Positions 46,191 to 55,895 of a stretch of DNA of 64,000 nt are shown in pieces. A program made the translations under genes and the position numbers. Under the pieces are notes generated by a model. The model ran no database searches. It worked only from the letters and a program-made list of their open reading frames with translations, and was not told the DNA's origin. Each line of letters begins with the position of its first letter. The first letter of the stretch is position 1. The stretch is taken from the NCBI GenBank assembly GCA_031430555.1, contig JANPBQ010000253.1, positions 6,096 to 70,095 on the forward strand. Direction: 5' to 3'. This DNA is from UKL13-2 sp031430555 (GTDB lineage: Bacteria; Pseudomonadota; Gammaproteobacteria; Burkholderiales; Usitatibacteraceae).

Positions 46191-47579
46191 ATGAGCAAAC
46201 TCTCCCTACTCGATCTCGGTTTCTTCATCGCCGAAACCGACGCCAGCCCGAAACATGTGGCGGGCTTGCTGATCGGCAAACGCCCGGCGAAATCGACACC
46301 GACGTTTGCGAAAAATCTCTACAAAGAATTCCTGACCTTCACCGACGTTGAGCCGCCGTTCAACCGCGTCATCAATTTCGCCACCGGCACGATGCCGCAG
46401 TGGCGCGAAGCCGATCATGTTGATCTTGCCGAGCATGTGTTTTATCACAAGCTTCCCAAGGGAAAAAACAGCCGGCAGGCGCTCTACGATTTCGTCGCCG
46501 AATTGCACACGCCGATGCTGGATCGCACGCGCCCGCTGTGGGAAGTGCATGTGATCGACGGCTTGGGCGAGGGCCGCTTTGCGCTCTATCAAAAAATGCA
46601 TCACGCCTATGCCGACGGTGTGACCATGACACGCTGGACCGCCGAAGGCATGGCGCACGCCGCCGATGCGATGGACATTACGCCGGTGTGGACGTTGAAA
46701 CATGGCGGGCACGCGTCGAAACTGAAGAAGCGCAATCAGGAAAAAATGCGCTCCGCGTTGAGCGAAGTCGGCGGCACCACGCGACGTTTGCTCGGCATCG
46801 GCCGGCTCGCGACGATGCTGTTTCTGGAAGGCGTGAAACTCACCAAGAATGCGATCGCATTGCCGTTTTTGTCGAGCGCGAAAACACCGTTGACCGGGCA
46901 AGTCACGTCCGGCCGTCAATTCACCACGGCGGGTGTGTCGATGGCGCGGGTAGATGCGATCCGCAAACGCACGCGCTCGACCTTGAATCACGTCGCATTG
47001 ACATGCCTTGACGGCGCGCTGCGGCGATACCTTTCCGATCAGGGCGTGGAATTGAATCGCCCGATCATCATTCAGATGCCGGTGAACCTTCGCAAAGAAG
47101 GCGAGAAAACGGCGGGCAATAAAATCGGCATCGTGCTGGTCGAACTTTCCCCACCGACAGATGATCCCTACGTCCGCTTGCGCAACATCGGCTTCTCATT
47201 GCGCGGCGTGCGCACCATGATCGATAGCGTCGCCCCGGAGGCAATCGAGTCGTACACCATCATCACCGGGCTGGTCGCGCAAATCGCCGAGCTGTTGAAG
47301 CTTTCCAACAACTTGCCGCCCATGGGCAACACGCTGGTCTCCAACGTGCCGGGGCCAAAAGACCACCTGTACATCAAGGGCGCGAAGATCGAAGAGATGC
47401 ATCCGATCAGCACCCTGCCGCCGAGCAATTTGTTGAACATCACGCTCTTCAGCTATGCAGGCGATTTGTTTTTTGGCTTGATCGCAACGGATGAATTGCC
47501 GAACTTGCAGCGCTTGGGCGAATACGTGCAGGAGGCGTTCACGGAATTGGAAACGTCGGTGCGCGACGCGCATGCGTGA
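46191..47579 (+). CDS. Wax ester synthase/diacylglycerol acyltransferase (WS/DGAT)
   Basis: A 462-residue bifunctional acyltransferase for storage lipid synthesis (wax esters or triacylglycerol). The catalytic HHxxxDG is present as MHHAYADGV near residues 133-141, and NVPGPKDHLYIKGA and PPSNLLNITLFSYAG match the C-terminal domain. The ATG at 46191 begins MSKLSLLDLGFFIAETD, the normal start; earlier in-frame ATGs read through repeat F. It points to neutral lipid storage in this organism. Confidence 0.92.
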   Translation: MSKLSLLDLGFFIAETDASPKHVAGLLIGKRPAKSTPTFAKNLYKEFLTFTDVEPPFNRVINFATGTMPQWREADHVDLAEHVFYHKLPKGKNSRQALYDFVAELHTPMLDRTRPLWEVHVIDGLGEGRFALYQKMHHAYADGVTMTRWTAEGMAHAADAMDITPVWTLKHGGHASKLKKRNQEKMRSALSEVGGTTRRLLGIGRLATMLFLEGVKLTKNAIALPFLSSAKTPLTGQVTSGRQFTTAGVSMARVDAIRKRTRSTLNHVALTCLDGALRRYLSDQGVELNRPIIIQMPVNLRKEGEKTAGNKIGIVLVELSPPTDDPYVRLRNIGFSLRGVRTMIDSVAPEAIESYTIITGLVAQIAELLKLSNNLPPMGNTLVSNVPGPKDHLYIKGAKIEEMHPISTLPPSNLLNITLFSYAGDLFFGLIATDELPNLQRLGEYVQEAFTELETSVRDAHA

Positions 47580-47835
47580 CCACTGCTAGCCGCCTGTCGG
47601 ACTTAAGGAATCGCCGTGAAATCCGAGCGGTACCTCGTAAGGCGGTCGTACGGTGGCAAGCTGCCGGGTGTTCGTCTCAATCGTGTTGTGTGGTCTTTCG
47701 CCGTATTCCCGACTTGATAGAGATGGCGGTTGCACATGCCCGCGAACCGACCGCGATGCGTTGGGCCATGGTCGCAAATCGCCAATGTGCGGCGCGAAAC
47801 GAATGCGGGCGGCGGCCGCGATTTCGTGCGACGAT

Positions 47836-48348
47836 ATGACGGCCATGACCACTGACAACGCCCCAAACAATGACAACGATCTGGCGCCGGAACTGTCGGT
47901 GTCGCAATGGTTCAATTGCGATCAACCGGTTACCCTCGCCGGGTTGCGCAGCAAGGTCGTGTTGATTCACGCGTTTCAGATGCTCTGTCAGGGGTGCGTC
48001 ATGGCGGCAACGCCTCAGGCGGCGCGGGTATGGCATTACTACCGGCAGAACGCACATCGGGATCACGTTGCAGTGATCGGGCTGCATACCGTGTTCGAGC
48101 ATCACCACGTCATGACACCCGCCGCGCTGCAAGTGTATCTTCATGAATTTCGCGTGCCGTTCCCGGTCGGCGTCGATCAACCGGCTGGCGACGATCCGAT
48201 TCCATTGACGATGCGCGCGTATCGCATGCAAGGCACGCCGACCACTCTGTTGATCGATCGCGCCGGGCGATTGCGCAAGCAACATTTTGGCGTGGACTCG
48301 GACCAGGCATTGGTCCGCGAAATCGACGCATTGCTTCTTGAGAATTAA
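47836..48348 (+). CDS. Thioredoxin-fold redoxin (AhpC/TSA-like)
   Basis: A 170-residue cytosolic redoxin. AFQMLCQGCVMAATPQA holds C51 and C54 as a CxxC pair, and RMQGTPTTLLIDRAGRLRKQ is the cis-proline segment and its following strand. VVLIHAF replaces the usual VVLxFW. It could be a peroxiredoxin or thiol-disulfide reductase. Starts at 47836 or 47845 are both possible. It precedes the Bug receptor gene by 17 bases, so co-transcription is likely. Confidence 0.83.
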   Translation: MTAMTTDNAPNNDNDLAPELSVSQWFNCDQPVTLAGLRSKVVLIHAFQMLCQGCVMAATPQAARVWHYYRQNAHRDHVAVIGLHTVFEHHHVMTPAALQVYLHEFRVPFPVGVDQPAGDDPIPLTMRAYRMQGTPTTLLIDRAGRLRKQHFGVDSDQALVREIDALLLEN

Positions 48349-48365
48349 CATCAACGGAGGATGAA

Positions 48366-49340
48366 GTGATTCAATTGTGTCGTCGTACGCTTTACCGAAC
48401 CCTATCGCTGCTGTTCCTGTTTTGCGCCGGTTCAGTCCCGCTTGTCCATGCGGAGGCCTTCCCCAACAAACCGGTCAAACTTATCGTCCCCTGGCCACCG
48501 GGCGGTTCCACCGATGTCACTCTGCGCGTGCTCGCGCAAACAACAGCGAAATACCTGGGCCAGCCGATCATCATCGAGAATCGTCCCGGTGCGGGAGGCT
48601 CGCTCGGCGTGGTTGCGCTGCAAACTGCGCAGCCGGATGGCTACACGATCACGCAGGTGCCGCTCAGCGTGTTCCGGCTGCCGCACACCAGCAGCGTGAG
48701 CTACGATCCGCTGAAAGATATTGCGTACATCATTGGCATTTCCGGCTACACCTTCGGCACCATCGTGCCTGCCGATTCGCCGTTCAAATCAATGGGCGAT
48801 CTGGCCGCGTTTGCCAAGGCCAATCCCGGCAAGCTCGACTATGGCTCGACCGGCATCAGTACAGCACCGCATTTGATGATGGAAGAGTGGGCGCTCGCGC
48901 AGGGGTTGGCGTTGCACCACATTCCGTACAAGGGCAGTGCCGACCAAATGCTGGCGCTATTGAGTGGGCAATTGATGGCGGGCGCGGATGCGACCGGCTT
49001 CGGGCCGCATGTCGATTCGGGCAAACTTCGATTGCTCGCGACCTGGGGCGAGCGCCGCACCAAGCGCTGGCCGATGGTGCCGACGATGAAGGAACTCAGT
49101 GGCATTGTGTCCAATTCGCCCTACGGCATCGGCGCGCCAAAAGGCACCGACCCCGCCATCGTGAAAGCATTGCATGATGCCTTCAAGAAGGGCATGGAGG
49201 ATGCCGAGCATCTTGTGATCATGGACAAGTACGATCAGGAATTGCTCTACATGTCGAGCGCGGATTATGCAAAATTTGCGCGCGAGACGATGGAAAAAGA
49301 GTTCAGGCTATTGCAGAAGTTGGGGTTGACCAAGAAGTAG
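48366..49340 (+). CDS. Bug-family periplasmic solute receptor (third in the window)
   Basis: A 324-residue TctC-type receptor. A signal peptide (LYRTLSLLFLFCAGSVPLVHA) is followed by FPNKPVKLIVPWPPGGSTD, then ENRPGAGGSLGVV and GSTGISTAPHLM. It starts with GTG at 48366, supported by GGAGG nine bases upstream. No TctA/TctB genes are nearby, so it is an orphan receptor, which is common in Burkholderiales. The stop is 29 bases from a convergent SDR gene. Confidence 0.9.
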   Translation: MIQLCRRTLYRTLSLLFLFCAGSVPLVHAEAFPNKPVKLIVPWPPGGSTDVTLRVLAQTTAKYLGQPIIIENRPGAGGSLGVVALQTAQPDGYTITQVPLSVFRLPHTSSVSYDPLKDIAYIIGISGYTFGTIVPADSPFKSMGDLAAFAKANPGKLDYGSTGISTAPHLMMEEWALAQGLALHHIPYKGSADQMLALLSGQLMAGADATGFGPHVDSGKLRLLATWGERRTKRWPMVPTMKELSGIVSNSPYGIGAPKGTDPAIVKALHDAFKKGMEDAEHLVIMDKYDQELLYMSSADYAKFARETMEKEFRLLQKLGLTKK

Positions 49341-49369
49341 TTGTTCGACAACGGCTCCGCGGAACAACA

Positions 49370-50130
49370 TCAGGGGATCAGCAATCCGCCGTCGATCGGC
49401 AGCGTATGCCCTGTGGTGAATGATGCGCCTTTGGAACAGAGCCATATCACCGCATTGGCGACTTCATCCGGCTCACCAAATCGGTCGATTGGATGACGCG
49501 CGGTGGCTTGCGCGATTGCGTCCGGGCTTTGCATGAAGCCACGTGCGGCCATCGGCGTTTGAATCTCGGCGGGTGCCACAGCATTGATACGCACAACCTT
49601 GTCGGCATATTCGATCGCGACCGCTTTGGTGAGGCCGATCACACCATGCTTACTCGCGTAGTACGCGACACCGAATCGCCCGCCGATCAAGCCCGCGACC
49701 GAGCTCATATTCACGATCGCGCCTTTGCTTGCAACGATGTGCGGAATCTCGTATTTCATCGACAAAAACATACCCTTCAAGTTGATGTCGATCACATCGT
49801 CCCAGGTCGCCTCCGAATATTTGGCGAGCGGCACCATGATGTTGCCCTCGATGCCAGCGTTGTTGAAAGCGAAATTGAGGCCGCCGAATGTTTTCACCGC
49901 TGCCGCGACCATCGCCTCGACTTCCGCCGCGTGCCGCCATCCGTCTTCACGAAGTTGGCCTTGCCGCCCGCCGATTCGATTTGCCGCACGGTCTCCATCG
50001 AATCCGTCTCGCGCCGACTTGCCACCAACACGCTTGCACCCTCTCGCGCGAGCGCCAACGCGGTTGCGCGGCCGATGCCTGAACTGCCACTGGTAACCAG
50101 CGCGACTTCACCATCGAAAATTTTTTGCAT
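49370..50130 (-). pseudogene. Short-chain dehydrogenase/reductase broken by a one-base deletion
   Basis: The first frame (50130 to about 49894) codes for the Rossmann start VALVTSGSSGIGRATALALA and reads to KANFVKTD. It then loses homology and hits a stop. The second frame picks up at AAEVEAMVAAAVKTFGG and continues through NNAGIEG, YYASKHGV (Tyr-Lys active site) and PIDGGLLIP. The junction near 49930-49940 lacks one base relative to an intact gene. Joined, the product would be about 253 residues, normal for an SDR. It could be a real pseudogene or an assembly error. It lies downstream of cobS/cobT-like genes. Confidence 0.8.
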
Positions 50131-50242
50131 CAATGACTCCTGATTGGTGAATGATTGTCTCGCATCGCGCCGTCAAATCAATTTCCATTTCCATTTCAAT
50201 GGTGAATTGCCTTCCCTGAATGAGGGAGGCCGACACCAGGCA

Positions 50243-52030
50243 TCAGTATCGTTTCCCGCCCGCCATCAGCTGAATCAATTCGCGCAATAGTCCGCTGTCC
50301 ACTTTGCGGCCAGCATTGAAACCCATGCTGCGAGGGTAATACGGGCTCAGATCCAATCCCACACCCAGGCCCATAATCTCAACGCTGCCGGCGCGCACCA
50401 GTTTCGCCACAACTTGCTTGAGGTGATTGTCGAGATATGCCTCATCGTTCGCCCGCTGGGTGGCACTATCCATCGGGCAGCCATCGGAGACGACAATCAG
50501 GATGCGCCGCCCGCTTTCGCGCGCCTGCATGCGTGCGGCCGCCCATTCAACGGCTTCGCCATCGATTCCTTCGCGAAAAATATCCGCTTTCAACAGCGCG
50601 CCTATAGAAGGCCGCGATTGCCGCCACCGTTGATCGGCGCTCTTGAAAATCAGGTGACAACGCTCGTTCATTCGGCCGGGGTCTTCTGCGCGTCCGCCAG
50701 CGAGCCATTCCCTTTTCGCCCGGCCGCCATTCCACGCGGCGGTGGTAAAACCCAGTATTTCGCTTTCGGCGCCAAGCATGTCCACGGCGCGCGCCAGGAT
50801 GTCGACGAGCACCGCGACCATTTCGATGTGCGCTTTCATTGAACCCGAACAGTCGATCAGAATACTGACCGATCCAGCCGCTTCATTCACCTTGCGCGAC
50901 TGTTTGAAAATCCCGCGCGCACCGGGCGTGACGATACATTGCGCCAACCGTGCACCGTCAAGCACACCCTCATCCTCGCCTGCGTTCCAGCCGTCAGATA
51001 CCGGCGCGGCGAGGATAGGCAACAACTGTCGCGCGAAACGTGCAACGTTGATGCCGGACTCGCTGACCATCGCATCGAGCTGCCCGCGATAGACCTTGAG
51101 TTGCGGCTGTCGCACCAGTGTCGACGCCCGCACTTCAATATCGTAACGGGTCGTGAAAACCCGATAGACATCCGATGAAATCGGCGGCATGCGGTGGCGT
51201 GTGGCACTCCCACCGGTGAATCCGTCTTCGTCGTTTTCCGCCTCGACGTTGAGCGTCAACGCAAGTGCGGCCATCGTGCGCGTGTCATTGCGCGCATTGA
51301 TCTGTTCGTCAACGCCCTCATCGTCGCCCCGTTCCGCCCGTTCGTGTTGAATCAACTCATCCACCTTGAGTGCGATGGCAAGCGCGTGCTCGGCAAACGC
51401 GCGCTGAGAGAATCGATGCCGTTTCATGCCGGCCAAATGGGTGCCGATCATGGGCGCAAGATTGGCGCGCGTACTCTCGATAAGGCCATCCAATTCGTCG
51501 GGAATCGGCTGACTCGACAGGCGCGCCCAACCGATTTGCGAGATTGAGAACAACAGCAGGCCCACCGCCGATTCAGTGTGCCCTGCGCGATGAAATGCAG
51601 TTGACCACTGCGCGAAACGCCGATGCAGGTTTTGCCGCTGGCCCGGCATATGTGTCGCCACCATCGACTCGACGCGCAATTGTTCGAGCAACTCGAATAC
51701 GAAGTACGCGATCGGCCGTGCCGGGCACATCTGGCGGTGCTGTTCCGCATCCGAGCATCGCAGGCGCAACGCGACACCATCCATCATCGCGCGAAGCGCA
51801 GACAACATTTCTGAGCGGCCATTTTCCGCGCCATTGCCGAGGCCGCCGGCGTCCAGTACGGCAGCGATCTGGCGCAGATGCGGCGCACGAATCGGCACAA
51901 GATGCTTACCTCGATATAAACTCTCTCCTCGAAAGTGCAGGTCGCCATTGTTTGCCAACGCGCGCCCGGTTGCGGCGCAAAGCTCGCGCAGTCGCTGCCG
52001 GTGCAAAGAAACATCGCGCGATTCGTTCAT
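50243..52030 (-). CDS. CobT-like von Willebrand factor A domain protein
   Basis: A 595-residue protein resembling cobaltochelatase subunit CobT. The C-terminal VWA domain has ILIDCSGSMKAH near residue 390 (MIDAS DxSxS), and IVVSDGCPMDSATQ further on. The middle has an acidic stretch (NDEDG). Its ATG overlaps the stop of the AAA partner as ATGA. No CobN gene or other cobalamin gene is present, so the pair is more likely a MoxR/VWA-type metal-insertion or complex-assembly machine. It might mature an enzyme of the neighbouring sulfonate pathway. Confidence 0.82.
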   Translation of the reverse strand: MNESRDVSLHRQRLRELCAATGRALANNGDLHFRGESLYRGKHLVPIRAPHLRQIAAVLDAGGLGNGAENGRSEMLSALRAMMDGVALRLRCSDAEQHRQMCPARPIAYFVFELLEQLRVESMVATHMPGQRQNLHRRFAQWSTAFHRAGHTESAVGLLLFSISQIGWARLSSQPIPDELDGLIESTRANLAPMIGTHLAGMKRHRFSQRAFAEHALAIALKVDELIQHERAERGDDEGVDEQINARNDTRTMAALALTLNVEAENDEDGFTGGSATRHRMPPISSDVYRVFTTRYDIEVRASTLVRQPQLKVYRGQLDAMVSESGINVARFARQLLPILAAPVSDGWNAGEDEGVLDGARLAQCIVTPGARGIFKQSRKVNEAAGSVSILIDCSGSMKAHIEMVAVLVDILARAVDMLGAESEILGFTTAAWNGGRAKREWLAGGRAEDPGRMNERCHLIFKSADQRWRQSRPSIGALLKADIFREGIDGEAVEWAAARMQARESGRRILIVVSDGCPMDSATQRANDEAYLDNHLKQVVAKLVRAGSVEIMGLGVGLDLSPYYPRSMGFNAGRKVDSGLLRELIQLMAGGKRY

Positions 52031-53055
52031 GCAATGGCCGTGGTCGTTGTGCTTGCCGCCCCGATGACGGCGCTGCGCATCGCAGATTCCGTCAGTTCAA
52101 TTCCCAGGCAACGCTGGTAAATTTCCGCGACCAGCGGTCTTTCAGTGGCGTCACATCGGTTCAGAAACGTGACGCGAAACGCCCGCTCGGTGTCGCCGAA
52201 GATCGCGCAATTGTCGGCCCATGTGATCACCGTACGCGGTGACATCAGGGTCGATAAGTCGCCGGCCGCGAAACTCTTTCGCGTCAGATCCGCGAGCGCC
52301 ACCATGGAGGCGACCTGTTCGCGTCCCGCCGGCGTATTCAGCGCGGGAACGCGGGCAAGCACAATGTCCACCTCGGCGGAATGGCCGAGATAATCAAGCG
52401 TGGCGACCACGTTCCAACGATCCAGTTGCGCGTGATTGAGCATCTGCGAACCGTGATAAAGGCCGTTCAAGTTGCCGAGACCAACGGTATTGGCGGTCGC
52501 GAACAGTCTGAATGCGGGGTGTGGCGTGAGTACCTTGCTCTGGTCGAGCAACGTGAGTTTGCCGTCCTGTTCAAGCAGACGCTGGATGACGAACATGACG
52601 TCGGGCCGACCGGCGTCGTATTCATCGAACACCAACGCGATCGGTCGCTGCAACGCCCACGGCACAATTCCTTCCTGGAACTCTGTGACCTGTTTGCCCT
52701 CGCGGAGCACGATCGCGTCTTTGCCGATCAAATCCATCCGGCTGATGTGTCCGTCCAGGTTCACGCGAACACAAGGCCAATTCAGGCGCGCGGCGACTTG
52801 CTCGATATGCGTCGATTTTCCGCTGCCGTGCAAACCCTGCACCAACACCCGCCGGTTCCACACAAAGCCCGTGAGAATGGCCAGCGTCACGTCCCGGTCA
52901 AATCGATAGACCGAGTCGATCTGTGGCACATGCGCGGTGCATTCTGCGTTATTCGCCTGCGCGGCGAACGATGGCACGCGCAAGTCGCTGTCTATTCCAA
53001 AAACGTCGCGCACCGCTACAAACTGTGTCGGCAATGCCGGCGGGCTATCCTTCAT
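52027..53055 (-). CDS. CobS-like AAA+ ATPase (MoxR group)
   Basis: A 342-residue AAA+ ATPase. VQGLHGSGKSTHIEQ gives Walker A with K80, and ALVFDEYDAGRPDVMF is Walker B with the sensor region following. RLFATANTVGLGNLNGLYHG is typical of CobS. FVWNRRVLVQG precedes Walker A as in cobaltochelatase CobS. It forms an overlapping pair with the VWA gene and follows the IclR regulator by 30 bases, so it probably belongs to the same transcript. Confidence 0.87.
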   Translation of the reverse strand: MKDSPPALPTQFVAVRDVFGIDSDLRVPSFAAQANNAECTAHVPQIDSVYRFDRDVTLAILTGFVWNRRVLVQGLHGSGKSTHIEQVAARLNWPCVRVNLDGHISRMDLIGKDAIVLREGKQVTEFQEGIVPWALQRPIALVFDEYDAGRPDVMFVIQRLLEQDGKLTLLDQSKVLTPHPAFRLFATANTVGLGNLNGLYHGSQMLNHAQLDRWNVVATLDYLGHSAEVDIVLARVPALNTPAGREQVASMVALADLTRKSFAAGDLSTLMSPRTVITWADNCAIFGDTERAFRVTFLNRCDATERPLVAEIYQRCLGIELTESAMRSAVIGAASTTTTAIA

Positions 53056-53085
53056 GATCTGTTCCTTGTGTGATTAGGATGCAAG

Positions 53086-53898
53086 TCAATCGGCGGCGTC
53101 TGGGTCGGCCGCGATTTCTTCATTGATCGCCGCGATGGCGACCGCAGCGCGCCGCAATGAAGGCAGCAATTCAAGGGCCTTTTCGCGGGTCAATCGAATG
53201 ACGGGCGCCTGCACGGCAATGCCCATGCTGGCTCGCCCCGCTGGATTCGGTACCGGCACCGCGATGCAAAACAATCCCGGCAGAAATTCCTCATTGTCGA
53301 TGGCGTAACCGTCGCGTTTGGCGGACGCTATTTCGCCTTCGAGCGTCGACAATTCGGTCAGCGTATTTTCAGTGAATCGTTCAAGCGGCACGTGCGTAAG
53401 CAGGCGACGACGCTGCGCCGGTGCCAATTGCGCGAGAAATAGTTTGCCGCTGGCCGAGCAATGCACTGGCACCCGCGATCCGGGGTGCAAGTAAAACCTC
53501 AGCGGTGCCGGCGTTTCCACTCGGTCGAGGTAGAGCACTTCGCTGCCGGAGAATGCAGTGAGATTGCAGCTCTCGCCGATTTGCTCGACCAAGCGCCGCA
53601 ATACCAGGTGACGTGCGCCGTGCGAGGTGCTATTGACGAGCAGATTTTCGGCGAGACGCCGCAGCCGCGTACCGGTGCTGTAGTGACGGCCATTGCGGTC
53701 GCGCTGCAAAATGCCGGCGCTCTCCAGTTGCTGAAGCATGCGATGCAGCGTCGGTTTCGGGAGCCCGGTTTCATCCACCAATGCTTGCAGAGAAAACATG
53801 CGATCCTGCGACGCCATCACTTCCAACAAGGCGAACAGACGAAGTGTCGGCGTGTCGGTGCCCGTCGTTTGCAGGTCGGGTTGGGAATCGGCGTTCAT
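53086..53898 (-). CDS. IclR family transcriptional regulator
   Basis: A 270-residue regulator. The N-terminal winged helix (about 20-80) has LFALLEVMASQDRMFSLQALVDETGLPKPTLHRML in the usual IclR form. The effector domain has PVHCSASGKLFLAQL and RDGYAIDNEEFLPGLFCIAVPV. It is divergent from xsc, with a long palindrome in between, and is the first gene of the run with the cobS/cobT-like genes. It probably controls both directions in response to a sulfonate intermediate. Confidence 0.9.
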   Translation of the reverse strand: MNADSQPDLQTTGTDTPTLRLFALLEVMASQDRMFSLQALVDETGLPKPTLHRMLQQLESAGILQRDRNGRHYSTGTRLRRLAENLLVNSTSHGARHLVLRRLVEQIGESCNLTAFSGSEVLYLDRVETPAPLRFYLHPGSRVPVHCSASGKLFLAQLAPAQRRRLLTHVPLERFTENTLTELSTLEGEIASAKRDGYAIDNEEFLPGLFCIAVPVPNPAGRASMGIAVQAPVIRLTREKALELLPSLRRAAVAIAAINEEIAADPDAAD

Positions 53899-53908
53899 GC
53901 GATGAATT

Positions 53909-53942
53909 GTATGCTTTTCTCGTTATTTTGAGCAAATCATAC
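53909..53942. promoter_or_regulatory. Likely IclR operator palindrome
   Basis: GTATGCTTTTCTC and GAGCAAATCATAC form a 34-base inverted repeat, 11 of 13 arm positions matching, with an 8-base spacer. It lies 10 bases before the iclR start and 20 bases before the -35 box of the xsc promoter. That is the right place for an IclR-type protein to act on both genes. Confidence 0.6.
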
Positions 53943-53961
53943 GAAAAATCGGAATAATCAA

Positions 53962-53990
53962 TTGACGAGATGGTCTTCTTGCTCTACATT
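53962..53990 (+). promoter_or_regulatory. Sigma-70-type promoter for xsc
   Basis: TTGACG at 53962 and TACATT at 53985 are separated by 17 bases. The xsc start GTG at 54025 is preceded by TAGGAGA about 10 bases upstream, giving a short leader. Confidence 0.6.
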
Positions 53991-54024
53991 TTGGGTTATC
54001 AAGACTGTCTAGGAGACTGAAATC

Positions 54025-55848
54025 GTGAGCACGCCCCAATCCCCCACTCTCACCGCCTCTGACACCACCGGCGCACAAAAAATGACGCCCTCCGAAGCCT
54101 TCGTTGAGACCATGGCCGCGAACGGTGTCACCGATATTTTCGGCATCATGGGCTCGGCATTCATGGACGCAATGGATATCTTTGCACCTGCCGGCATTCG
54201 CTTGATCCCCGTGGTGCATGAACAAGGCGCAGGTCACATGGCAGACGGTTATGCGCGCGTGTCGGGACGTCACGGTGTGGTGATCGGTCAAAACGGTCCC
54301 GGCATCAGCAATTGCGTGACCGCGATTGCGGCCGCCTACTGGGCGCACAGCCCGGTGGTCATGATTACCCCCGAAACCGGCACCATGGGCATGGGCCTCG
54401 GCGGATTTCAGGAAGCGAACCAATTGCCGATGTTTCAGGAATTCACCAAGTATCAGGGGCACGTGAATAACCCGAAACGCATCGCCGAATTCACCGCGCG
54501 TTGCTTTGACCGCGCCATGTCGGAAATGGGGCCGACGCAATTGAATATTCCACGCGATCATTTTTACGGCGAGATCAGTTGCGAGATCCCCAAACCGATG
54601 CGCGTCGAACGCGGTATCGGCGGTGAGAACAGTTTGAATGAAGCGGTGAAGTTATTGGCGACGGCAAAGTTTCCGGTGATCCTTTCCGGCGGCGGCGTGG
54701 TGATGGGCGATGCGGTCGAGGAATGCAAAGCGTTGGCAGAGCGTCTTGGCGCGCCGGTTGCGAATGGTTATTTGCGCAACGACAGTTTCCCCGCGAGCCA
54801 CCCGCTATGGTGCGGCCCGCTCGGCTATCAGGGTAGTAAGGCGGCCATGAAATTGATCGCACAGGCCGACGTGGTCGTCGCCCTCGGCTCGCGCATGGGC
54901 CCGTTCGGCACGCTGGCGCAGCACGGGCTCGATTACTGGCCGAAGAACGCAAAGATCATTCAAGTGGAAGCCGACCACACCAATCTTGGCTTGGTGAAAA
55001 AAATCTCTGTCGGTATTGCCGGTGACGCGAAAGCGGTCGCGAAAGAACTGGTACGCCGGTTGGCCACGCAGACGCTAGCGTGCGACTCGACCAAAGCGGA
55101 ACGAGCGGTGAAAATTGCCGCAGAAAAAGCGGCCTGGGAAAAAGAGCTCGACGAATGGACGCACGAGCGCGACGCCTACAGCCTCGACATGATCGACGAA
55201 GCCAAGAAAGAGCGCCCGTTCAGCGGCGGCAGTTATCTGCATCCGCGCCAGGTGCTGCGTCAACTGGAAAAAGCCATGCCGCCGCGCGCGATGGTTTCCA
55301 CCGACATCGGCAATATCAATTCGGTGGCAAATAGCTATCTCCGGTTTGAAGAGCCGCGCAGCTTTTTCGCGCCGATGAGTTTCGGCAATTGTGGTTACGC
55401 GCTGCCGACCATGATCGGCGCCAAGCTCGCGGCAATGGATCGACCGGCCATCGCCTACTCGGGTGACGGCGCATGGGGCATGAGCATGGGCGAAATCATG
55501 ACCTGTGTGCGCCACCAGATTCCCGTCACCGGCGTGGTATTTCACAACCGCCAATGGGGTGCCGAGAAAAAGAATCAGGTCGATTTCTACAATCGCCGCT
55601 TTGTCGCGGGTGAACTCGACAACCAGAGTTTCGCCGGTATCGCCAAAGCCATGGGGGCCGAAGGTATCGTCGTGGATAAACTGGACGATGTCGGTGCCGC
55701 ACTGAAACGCGCGATCGACATGCAGATGAACGCGGGCAAAACCTGCGTCATCGAGATCATGTGTACACGTGAATTGGGAGATCCGTTCCGGCGCGATGCG
55801 CTGTCGAAACCGGTACGGTTTCTGGATAAGTACAAGGATTACGTCTGA
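54025..55848 (+). CDS. xsc: Sulfoacetaldehyde acetyltransferase
   Basis: A 607-residue thiamine-diphosphate enzyme converting sulfoacetaldehyde and phosphate to acetyl phosphate and sulfite. VVHEQGAGHMADGYARVSG has the catalytic Glu E66. SGDGAWGMSMGEIM near 479-491 and HNRQWGAEKKNQ form the diphosphate-Mg site. KMTPSEAFVETMAANGV and GIMGSAFMDAMDIF are strongly Xsc-like rather than acetolactate synthase-like. GTG start with a good ribosome site. Sulfonate transport and the sulfoacetaldehyde-forming enzyme are not in this window. Confidence 0.93.
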   Translation: MSTPQSPTLTASDTTGAQKMTPSEAFVETMAANGVTDIFGIMGSAFMDAMDIFAPAGIRLIPVVHEQGAGHMADGYARVSGRHGVVIGQNGPGISNCVTAIAAAYWAHSPVVMITPETGTMGMGLGGFQEANQLPMFQEFTKYQGHVNNPKRIAEFTARCFDRAMSEMGPTQLNIPRDHFYGEISCEIPKPMRVERGIGGENSLNEAVKLLATAKFPVILSGGGVVMGDAVEECKALAERLGAPVANGYLRNDSFPASHPLWCGPLGYQGSKAAMKLIAQADVVVALGSRMGPFGTLAQHGLDYWPKNAKIIQVEADHTNLGLVKKISVGIAGDAKAVAKELVRRLATQTLACDSTKAERAVKIAAEKAAWEKELDEWTHERDAYSLDMIDEAKKERPFSGGSYLHPRQVLRQLEKAMPPRAMVSTDIGNINSVANSYLRFEEPRSFFAPMSFGNCGYALPTMIGAKLAAMDRPAIAYSGDGAWGMSMGEIMTCVRHQIPVTGVVFHNRQWGAEKKNQVDFYNRRFVAGELDNQSFAGIAKAMGAEGIVVDKLDDVGAALKRAIDMQMNAGKTCVIEIMCTRELGDPFRRDALSKPVRFLDKYKDYV

Positions 55849-55895
55849 TCTCCCGGAAAGCCGGAATTACCCGTTTCGTATAGCGCCAAGCGCAC

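Noticed and set aside
50243..53055. Aerobic cobaltochelatase
   Set aside because: CobN and all other cobalamin genes are absent here, so only a CobS/CobT-like AAA-VWA pair is claimed.
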